This document shows, one piece after another, positions 1 through 4,478 of a stretch of 7,185 nucleotides of DNA. The stretch is from positions 1 through 7,185 of the forward strand of contig CAMFQI010000060.1 of NCBI GenBank assembly GCA_945980015.1, written 5' to 3'. Every line of letters starts with the position of its first letter. Positions within the stretch are counted from its first letter, which is position 1. The DNA is from an uncultured Eubacterium sp. GTDB lineage: Bacteria > Bacillota > Clostridia > Oscillospirales > Acutalibacteraceae. The notes under the pieces are model-generated. The model saw only the letters and a program-made list of their open reading frames with translations. It was not told where the DNA came from and did no database searches. The position numbers were made by a program, and so were the translations under genes.

Positions 1-104
1 CCGCCGCAACCGTTGTCGCCGCCGAAACCACCGCAGCACATAAGGATGAGAATAAGGATGATAATCCAAGAGCAACCGCCGCATCCACCGTTATTGCAAC
101 CCAT
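1..104 (-). CDS. Tiny Gly/Cys-rich hydrophobic protein (partial, 3' end beyond window)
   Basis: Only the first 34 codons are inside the window; the frame is open to the left edge. The start is an ATG at 104-102 preceded by a strong GGGAGGT site (117-111) with 6-nt spacing, which makes this a credible gene despite its size. The peptide has a Gly/Cys/Asn-rich start (Cys 3, 8, 11), a hydrophobic run of Trp, Ile, Leu and Met at about residues 13-22, then a CC pair (23-24) and a second Gly-rich stretch with Cys 33. This Gly/Cys - short membrane segment - Gly/Cys pattern resembles the small YjcZ-like proteins of spore-forming Firmicutes, but that is a compositional likeness, not a recognised domain. 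Its function is unknown. The gene is divergent from the BspA-like gene A, and I found no convincing promoter for it. Confidence 0.7.
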   Translation of the reverse strand, partial: MGCNNGGCGGCSWIIILILILMCCGGFGGDNGCG

Positions 105-190
105 AATGCAACCTCCCTTCCTGTTTTCTAATGCATACTATGAAAACCGGAAAAAAGTGTTACTGTTGTATTAATGTTCCTTGTAAATTA

Positions 191-219
191 TTGTTATTAT
201 CTTTTGTATATGCTATTAT
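191..219 (+). promoter_or_regulatory. Predicted sigma-A promoter of BspA-like gene A
   Basis: TTGTTA (191-196), a 17-nt spacer and TATTAT (214-219), with an extended -10 TGC directly before the -10 box. The start of transcription is expected near 226, giving a short leader of about 29 nt with no evident structure. The region around the -10 (TATATGCTATTAT) resembles that of the gene B promoter (TATATGCTAAAAT). Confidence 0.6.
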
Positions 220-254
220 CTTCGTAACAGAATACGTTGGTAAAGGAACTCGCT

Positions 255-1802
255 ATGAAAAAACAAAAACGATTTTTGAGCGTTCTTATCGGCATTGTTA
301 TGTTGTTAAGTATAACAATGGGCTTGGACTATTCTTCATACGCATTAGAGCCGACGGGACAATGCGGAAATAATGCGTATTATTCATTTGACGCCGAAAC
401 AGGAACGCTTACAATAACCGGCACAGGCTCAACTTATAGCTGGAATAACACTTCGGGCGAAACGCATTTTACAAATAATCCGTTTTATAAACAATACGAT
501 ATAAAGTCGGTTGTGATAGAAAACGGTATTACACAAATCGGCTCTTATGCTTTTTATGTTTGCAAATACATAACAAGTGTAATCATTCCCGATAGTGTAA
601 CAAGTATTGATGATTATGCGTTTTACGGTTGCACAACATTAAAAGATATCAATATTCCTGACAGTTTAACAAATATCGGCGTTGCAGCGTTTAGAGACTG
701 TATGAATTTGTTGAATGTGACAATACCAAACGGCGTAACAAGTATTTCTACTTATGCATTTTATAATTGTATACGCCTACAAAGTATCACAATATCAAAT
801 AATGTTATAAGCATCGGATATTGTGCTTTTGAAAAATGCGAAAGTTTAACGAGTCTTGTAATTCCTGACAGTGTAAAAAATATAGACTTTTCAGCGTTTA
901 ACGGCTGCATAAGCTTAATTAATCTGTCCATGCCTGTAAGTACAATGGTATATAACGGCGTTTATGAAAGTCTGCATGCATTTAGGGATTGTACAAATGT
1001 TACCGATTTAACTGTTACGGCAGGTGATGGAGAAGTAATCAATTATACAGATTCCGCACCGGGTGGTACCGATATATATTATCAATATTCACCTTGGTAT
1101 ATTAGCCGCGATAAGCTTACTTCAATTACTGTTGCCGACGGCGTTAACGGTATAGGCAATATGATGTTCTTCGGAAATAATATAATCGAGCAGATAGAAT
1201 TTCCCGAAAGCGTATCGTTTTTCGGAAGCAATATTTTTGATAAGTCAAACAGCAATCTAAAAACGGTAAAGGTTTATAATCCGTCCTCAGATATCGGCTT
1301 GGAAAATCTTGTTAAGGCTATGCCGATAGGCTCAACGCTTTATGCTTATGAGAGCACCGGCATAAAAGCATTTTGTGAAAATTCGGGGATATATTTTGTG
1401 TCACTTGATAATGCTGACTGCGAGCATATCGCAGGAGAAGTGATGTGTGAAAATATTGTTGAGCCAACCTGTACCCAAAGCGGAAGTTGTGACGAGGTTG
1501 TTCGTTGCAGTCTTTGTTCGGCAGAGCTTTCACGTGAAAGGAAGACTATTGACGCAGCAGGTCATATGTATGTTTACAAGGGTAATGATTACGATGCACT
1601 TGTTTACAACTGCTATGTTTGTAATCAAAGCCGCTATGAATATGCCGACGAGCTTTTTGAATTTTTGATTTTAGATTTAGAGGTTGTGTATAACGAAAGA
1701 GTCACAACAACAAAATATAACGATTCGTCACTCTACGACGTCGTTACCGACGGCGTAATAAACGCAAAGGACTATGCATATCTTATGCGTATGACGAAAT
1801 AA
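255..1802 (+). CDS. Secreted BspA-like leucine-rich-repeat protein A
   Basis: A 515-aa exported protein. The ATG at 255 is chosen over an in-frame TTG at 237 because AAAGGA (242-247) lies 7 nt upstream and translation then begins directly with a signal peptide: a Lys/Arg-rich start, a hydrophobic core at about 8-23, and probable cleavage after Ala30 (SYA-LE). Residues 31-60 form a short N-terminal domain shared with B. Residues of about 84-230 hold roughly six repeats of about 23 residues of the Treponema/BspA LRR type (pattern IPxSVxxIxxxAFxxCxxL), followed by degenerate repeats at about 285-335. Residues of about 389-457 carry two CxxC pairs (418-421, 453-456) around a SRERxT...GH motif, resembling a zinc-ribbon-like module. 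The last 33 residues match B exactly and contain one dockerin-like calcium loop (Asp495, Asp499, Gly500, Asp506). There is no LPXTG motif. BspA-like proteins commonly act in adhesion or recognition outside the cell; the ligand is unknown. No clear terminator follows the gene. Confidence 0.9.
   Translation: MKKQKRFLSVLIGIVMLLSITMGLDYSSYALEPTGQCGNNAYYSFDAETGTLTITGTGSTYSWNNTSGETHFTNNPFYKQYDIKSVVIENGITQIGSYAFYVCKYITSVIIPDSVTSIDDYAFYGCTTLKDINIPDSLTNIGVAAFRDCMNLLNVTIPNGVTSISTYAFYNCIRLQSITISNNVISIGYCAFEKCESLTSLVIPDSVKNIDFSAFNGCISLINLSMPVSTMVYNGVYESLHAFRDCTNVTDLTVTAGDGEVINYTDSAPGGTDIYYQYSPWYISRDKLTSITVADGVNGIGNMMFFGNNIIEQIEFPESVSFFGSNIFDKSNSNLKTVKVYNPSSDIGLENLVKAMPIGSTLYAYESTGIKAFCENSGIYFVSLDNADCEHIAGEVMCENIVEPTCTQSGSCDEVVRCSLCSAELSRERKTIDAAGHMYVYKGNDYDALVYNCYVCNQSRYEYADELFEFLILDLEVVYNERVTTTKYNDSSLYDVVTDGVINAKDYAYLMRMTK
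1701..1802 (+). repeat. Conserved C-terminal tail module, copy 1 (gene A)
   Basis: The last 33 codons plus stop of gene A match 3784-3885 of gene B at 98 of 102 positions without gaps. The four differences (Val, Ile, Asp and Ala codons) are all synonymous, so the encoded tails are identical. Similarity falls off just upstream of the module and just after the stop codon. Confidence 0.95.
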
Positions 1803-1829
1803 AAGCAATGTTAATAAAAAATTCCATAC

Positions 1830-1858
1830 TTGAAATGTTTTTCTATATATGCTAAAAT
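1830..1858 (+). promoter_or_regulatory. Predicted strong sigma-A promoter of BspA-like gene B
   Basis: TTGAAA (1830-1835), a 17-nt spacer and TAAAAT (1853-1858), with extended -10 TGC at 1850-1852. The expected start of transcription is about 1865, the first base of the 18-nt inverted repeat, so the RNA would begin with the 5' arm of the large hairpin. A weaker alternative inside the element (TTGACA at 1938-1943 with TATTCA at 1959-1964) has poor 15-nt spacing. Confidence 0.6.
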
Positions 1859-1864
1859 GAAATT

Positions 1865-1882
1865 GCCAAACAAATTTGAATA
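1865..1882 (+). repeat. 18-bp perfect inverted repeat, left arm
   Basis: GCCAAACAAATTTGAATA, the exact reverse complement of 1959-1976. It contains the palindrome CAAATTTG. The flanks show no clear target-site duplication, so mobile-element ends are possible but not demonstrated. Confidence 0.9.
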
Positions 1883-1958
1883 GTGATTATTTTGAGAAAG
1901 TGTGTCATTTTTTCTTTTGTAAAAATGCATGCTCTGTTTGACATACTTCTCAATGATG

Positions 1959-1976
1959 TATTCAAATTTGTTTGGC
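1959..1976 (-). repeat. 18-bp perfect inverted repeat, right arm
   Basis: TATTCAAATTTGTTTGGC, the exact reverse complement of 1865-1882, 76 nt downstream of it. Matching resumes inward after a short internal loop (1939-1952 against 1893-1907), so the whole 112-nt segment is a fold-back structure. Confidence 0.9.
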
Positions 1977-2000
1977 GACAGTTGAGCTATGTGTTTTTTG

Positions 2001-2030
2001 TGCGTATAGCTTTGGCTGTACGCATTTTTT
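2001..2030 (+). terminator. Intrinsic terminator inside the gene B leader
   Basis: Ten consecutive pairs between 2001-2010 and 2015-2024 (one G-U), a four-base TTTG loop, then six T residues (2025-2030). It ends 19 nt before the GTG start of gene B and 8 nt before its ribosome-binding site, so it must be bypassed or attenuated. It could also end read-through transcripts from gene A, which has no obvious terminator of its own. Confidence 0.8.
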
Positions 2031-2049
2031 AGATTTTAGGAGAATTAGC

Positions 2050-3885
2050 GTGAAAAAGTTAAAAAGAATATTCAGCTTAGTTTTGTCTCTCATTATGCTT
2101 TTGAGTGTAACAATTGGATTTGATTTTTCTATTTATGCCCTGGACGCAACAGGTCAGTGCGGTGAAAATGTTGATTATACATTTGATTCGTCAACAGGCG
2201 AGCTTTGTATTTACGGTAACGGTAGCATCAATAATGATGCGTTTAGAAATATTACAGATATAAAATCTTTAGTTATTGACGAAGGTATAACAGGTATCGG
2301 TGCTTCTGCGTTTTATGGTTGTAAGGAGTTAACAAGCGTGTCAATTCCGAATAGTGTAAAAAGTATAGATGATAATGCATTTTTCTACTGCGTATCTTTA
2401 ACCGATATAACAATGTCTAATAGTTTGTTATATATCGGAAAGTCCGCATTTTTTGATTGTGCGGGAATAACAAGTATCATAATTCCCGATAGTGTATCGA
2501 CTATTGGTGAGAGTGCTTTTCACAGAGTAAATAATGTTGAATATCATGGTGATGCCACAGGCTCTCCTTGGGAAGCAAAATCAATTAACGGATATGTTGA
2601 CGGATATTTAGTTTATAATGATTCTGAAAAAACAGAATTGCTTGGCTGTTCAACTCAGGCGACAGGTGTTACTATACCAAAAAGTGTAACAAGTATAGGA
2701 GATTATGCGTTTTATGAATGTAAAGATTTAATATCTATCACTATTCCTGACAGCGTAAAGAATATTTGTAATTATGCATTTATGTATTCCGGTTTGATTA
2801 GTCTTTTAATCCCAAATAGCGTAGTAAGTATAGGTGATTATGCATTTTATGAATGTACTAAATTGGAAAGCGTATCAATCGGAAACAATGTAACGAAAAT
2901 CGGCAGCTTTGCCTTTTATGAGTGCTCAAATTTAGAGTCTGTAACAATACCGAACAGTGTAAAAAATATTGGTAATTCTGCATTCAGATATTGTTCTGGA
3001 TTGACAAGCATTGTTATTTTGAACGGTTTAGAAAGTATCGATAGCTTTGCATTTGCCTACTGTGTGGGAGTAATGAGTATTGCGATTCCCAATAGTGTTT
3101 CAAGCATTGGCGGCAGTGCGTTTTATCGTGTGAATAATATCGAATATTACGGTAGTGCTTCTTCGTATTCACCTTGGGGCGCAAAGGCTCTTAACGGATT
3201 TATTGACGGAGATTTGGTGTATCGTGATTCTGCAAAAACAGAATTGCTCGGATGTTCAATAGGGTCGGTTGAAGTTACTGTCCCGAACAGCGTTACAAGC
3301 ATTGGAGTTAATGCATTTAGAGATTGCTCGGATTTGGTAACGATTATTATTCCGAAGAGTGTGATTGACATTAATGATTATGCCTTTGTTAATTGTACAG
3401 AGTTAAAGGATGTGTATTACACAGGCTCACAGTATGAATGGAATGATATTTCAATCGGAAAATTCAACAACTCCTTGACAAATGCAACAATTCACTATGA
3501 TTATGCTCCGATAACAAATCATATTCCGAGGAGAACGGTTGAAACAATAATTGAGGGCGATTGCGAAACTGACGGCGTGTATGATGTTGTTATAATTTGT
3601 GAGCTTTGCGGTGAGGAAATTTCACGTGAGAGAAGAACTACTGAGGCGACAGGTCATGTATTTGTTTGTGAAAGCAATGCGAACGGAGAGTTGAATTATT
3701 CATGCTTGTTTTGTAACGAAAAGCATAGTGTAACGCTTCGTGAGCTTTATCTCTCATGGAATGACGATATTTATAACAGTAATGTCACAACAACAAAATA
3801 TAACGATTCGTCACTCTACGACGTTGTTACCGACGGCGTAATCAACGCAAAGGATTATGCGTATCTTATGCGTATGACGAAATAA
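2050..3885 (+). CDS. Secreted BspA-like leucine-rich-repeat protein B
   Basis: A 611-aa exported paralogue of protein A. The GTG at 2050 is chosen because AGGAG (2038-2042) sits 7 nt upstream and the protein then starts with a signal peptide closely similar to that of A, with probable cleavage after Ala30 (IYA-LD). An upstream in-frame TTG at 1972 would add 26 residues spanning the terminator hairpin and bury the signal peptide. Residues of about 70-160 and 205-450 carry BspA/Treponema-type LRRs (IPxSVxSIGxxAFxxC). Two copies of an inserted non-LRR module (about 160-201 and 361-403, sharing VNN, SPW, DG-LVY and KTELLGCS) interrupt them, pointing to an internal duplication of about 200 residues. 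Paired CxxC motifs (517-520, 552-555) with SRERRT...GH precede an identical 33-residue tail holding a single dockerin-like loop (Asp591, Asp595, Gly596, Asp602). There is no LPXTG. The likely role is extracellular adhesion or recognition. Expression is probably controlled by the structured leader. Confidence 0.92.
   Translation: MKKLKRIFSLVLSLIMLLSVTIGFDFSIYALDATGQCGENVDYTFDSSTGELCIYGNGSINNDAFRNITDIKSLVIDEGITGIGASAFYGCKELTSVSIPNSVKSIDDNAFFYCVSLTDITMSNSLLYIGKSAFFDCAGITSIIIPDSVSTIGESAFHRVNNVEYHGDATGSPWEAKSINGYVDGYLVYNDSEKTELLGCSTQATGVTIPKSVTSIGDYAFYECKDLISITIPDSVKNICNYAFMYSGLISLLIPNSVVSIGDYAFYECTKLESVSIGNNVTKIGSFAFYECSNLESVTIPNSVKNIGNSAFRYCSGLTSIVILNGLESIDSFAFAYCVGVMSIAIPNSVSSIGGSAFYRVNNIEYYGSASSYSPWGAKALNGFIDGDLVYRDSAKTELLGCSIGSVEVTVPNSVTSIGVNAFRDCSDLVTIIIPKSVIDINDYAFVNCTELKDVYYTGSQYEWNDISIGKFNNSLTNATIHYDYAPITNHIPRRTVETIIEGDCETDGVYDVVIICELCGEEISRERRTTEATGHVFVCESNANGELNYSCLFCNEKHSVTLRELYLSWNDDIYNSNVTTTKYNDSSLYDVVTDGVINAKDYAYLMRMTK
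2527..2652 (+). repeat. Inserted non-LRR module, copy 1 in protein B
   Basis: Encodes residues of about 160-201, which match residues 361-403 (VNNVEYHG / VNNIEYYG, SPW.AK, NG..DG.LVY.DS, KTELLGCS). The surrounding LRRs also align, so the repeated unit is larger than this insert. Protein A lacks it. Confidence 0.8.
3130..3258 (+). repeat. Inserted non-LRR module, copy 2 in protein B
   Basis: Encodes residues of about 361-403, one residue longer than copy 1 and about 201 residues further on. The two copies have diverged at the nucleotide level, so the duplication is not recent. Confidence 0.8.
3784..3885 (+). repeat. Conserved C-terminal tail module, copy 2 (gene B)
   Basis: Second copy of the 102-nt tail module, offset by 2083 nt from the copy in gene A, with four synonymous differences and no gaps. 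It ends at the stop codon; only a short A run continues the match. Confidence 0.95.
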
Positions 3886-3898
3886 AAAACGAATAAAC

Positions 3899-3933
3899 AA
3901 AAAACGGAACGTCGTGCTGACATTCCGTTTTTT
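3899..3933. terminator. Bidirectional intrinsic terminator between gene B and the SCP2-like gene
   Basis: An 11-bp perfect stem (3899-3909 with 3923-3933) with A6 on one side and T6 on the other. A further GTC/GAC pairing (3911-3913 with 3919-3921) lies inside it beyond one mismatch. It starts 13 nt after the gene B stop and lies 15 nt beyond the stop of the convergent minus-strand gene, so it can serve both. Confidence 0.85.
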
Positions 3934-3948
3934 GTTTTTATCAGTTAA

Positions 3949-4281
3949 TTAGTCAAGAAACTTAATCATTTCAAGTGCGGCATTGGTATCGCCGTCAACA
4001 CTGAGCTTGCCTGTTGTGAAAGCTACAACCGGATTCAATTTGCCGTTGATGAGCTTAATCCAGTTTGTTGCGTTGATGTGAATGATAGCGTTTCTGTCGT
4101 AGTATTCGTAAGGCTCAACGTGTACCTGACCGTCTTTGATTTCTATGTAAAAAATACCGTTGACTGCTTTGCCTTCGATATTAATCTGAAAAGCCATTGT
4201 ACCCTGAACGCCTGAAACGTCTACGTTGTAGAACTTGTTTCTTGTTGTTTCTACTACTGATTCGTAAGTCATAGCTGCCAT
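3949..4281 (-). CDS. SCP2 sterol-binding-domain-like protein
   Basis: A 110-aa protein that consists of essentially one SCP2-like (sterol carrier protein 2) fold. Supporting features are the alternating beta-strand pattern over about 25-70 (GxMAFQINIEGK, IEIKDGQVHVE), the Asn-Gly-Lys-Leu-Asn-Pro turn at 79-84 and the family's C-terminal block at 87-98 (AFTTGKLSVDGD) followed by a short helix. The ATG at 4281 has AGGAGG (4295-4290) 8 nt upstream. A second Met at residue 4 is less well placed. SCP2 domains hold lipids or other hydrophobic ligands in a tunnel; in bacteria the stand-alone forms are cytoplasmic and usually have no assigned ligand. There is no signal peptide. It is a single gene with its own promoter and terminator, convergent with gene B and divergent from the polymerase operon. 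Confidence 0.85.
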   Translation of the reverse strand: MAAMTYESVVETTRNKFYNVDVSGVQGTMAFQINIEGKAVNGIFYIEIKDGQVHVEPYEYYDRNAIIHINATNWIKLINGKLNPVVAFTTGKLSVDGDTNAALEMIKFLD

Positions 4282-4315
4282 AGTTTTCGCCTCCTATCTA
4301 AAAATCGTAGATAAT

Positions 4316-4344
4316 ATAATAACATAGTTTTCACATAAAATCAA
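4316..4344 (-). promoter_or_regulatory. Predicted sigma-A promoter of the SCP2-like gene
   Basis: On the minus strand: TTGATT (4344-4339), a 17-nt spacer and TATTAT (4321-4316) with an extended -10 TGT. Transcription should start near 4309, about 28 nt before the ATG. Confidence 0.6.
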
Positions 4345-4397
4345 CCTTAACAATGACCGCATATGGTACAAATTTTGACTCGGAAATATTTTCATTA

Positions 4398-4426
4398 TTG
4401 ACATTTTTGACTAAAAGGTGTATTAT
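4398..4426 (+). promoter_or_regulatory. Predicted sigma-A promoter of the DNA polymerase IV operon
   Basis: A perfect TTGACA -35 (4398-4403), a 17-nt spacer and TATTAT (4421-4426). The expected start is near 4433, leaving a leader of about 46 nt. It is divergent from the SCP2-like gene promoter. Confidence 0.65.
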
Positions 4427-4439
4427 TTTTGTAGCATTA

Positions 4440-4451
4440 GAACAAATGTAC
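4440..4451 (+). promoter_or_regulatory. Candidate LexA (SOS) operator
   Basis: GAACAAATGTAC differs at one position from the Gram-positive LexA core GAAC-N4-GTTC. It lies just downstream of the predicted start of transcription, where bound repressor would block the promoter. Y-family polymerase genes are common SOS targets, which supports the reading. The mismatch in the second half-site and the absence of an extended palindrome keep confidence moderate. Confidence 0.4.
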
Positions 4452-4478
4452 AAATTTTACCAAAATAGGTTGATAATT

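Larger units (their letters stand above)
1865..2049 (+). promoter_or_regulatory. Structured 5' leader of gene B: candidate attenuator / cis-regulatory RNA
   Basis: The leader has three structural parts. First, a large hairpin: an 18-bp perfect outer stem (1865-1882 with 1959-1976), an internal loop of 10 and 6 nt, and an inner stem (1893-1907 with 1939-1952) of 14 pairs with one bulged A and one G-U pair, closing a loop of about 31 nt. Second, a segment at 1985-1994 that can pair with 2002-2011. Third, a full intrinsic terminator at 2001-2030. The second and third pairings exclude each other, as in a transcription attenuator. No space for a promoter is left between the terminator and the gene B ribosome-binding site, so gene B transcripts must pass it. 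I do not recognise a known riboswitch, T-box or other RNA family here. It could also release a small RNA of about 165 nt. The structure is read by eye; the regulatory role is inferred. Confidence 0.55.

Noticed and set aside
131..373. An open frame overlapping the start of gene A in another frame
   Set aside because: No ribosome-binding site and no recognisable domain; it overlaps the promoter and signal-peptide region of gene A.
1803..1850. A terminator for gene A directly after its stop codon
   Set aside because: The only candidate (A5 and T5 runs around 1816-1841) has no GC-containing stem, so it was not called.
1938..1964. Internal promoter TTGACA / TATTCA inside the inverted-repeat element
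   Set aside because: Spacing is only 15 nt and the -10 is poor compared with the well-spaced TTGAAA/TAAAAT promoter just upstream. Kept only as a minor argument for the invertible-segment idea.
1865..2030. 6S RNA, T-box or a known riboswitch
   Set aside because: The hairpin lacks the long central bubble and size of 6S RNA, the T-box sequence and any riboswitch core that I can recognise.
1925..2032. A 35-codon open frame in the gene B leader, a possible leader peptide ending at the terminator T-run
   Set aside because: There is no ribosome-binding site before its ATG and no run of one amino acid's codons. It overlaps both hairpins, whose base pairing explains the sequence better.
1972..2049. 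N-terminal extension of protein B from an in-frame TTG
   Set aside because: It lacks a Shine-Dalgarno site, runs through the terminator hairpin and would put 26 non-conserved residues before a normal signal peptide. The GTG at 2050 has AGGAG at proper spacing.
4353..4478. Upstream extension of the polymerase IV reading frame
   Set aside because: It covers the TTGACA/TATTAT promoter and LexA-like site and encodes nothing resembling the family; the catalytic strand starts right after the ATG at 4479.
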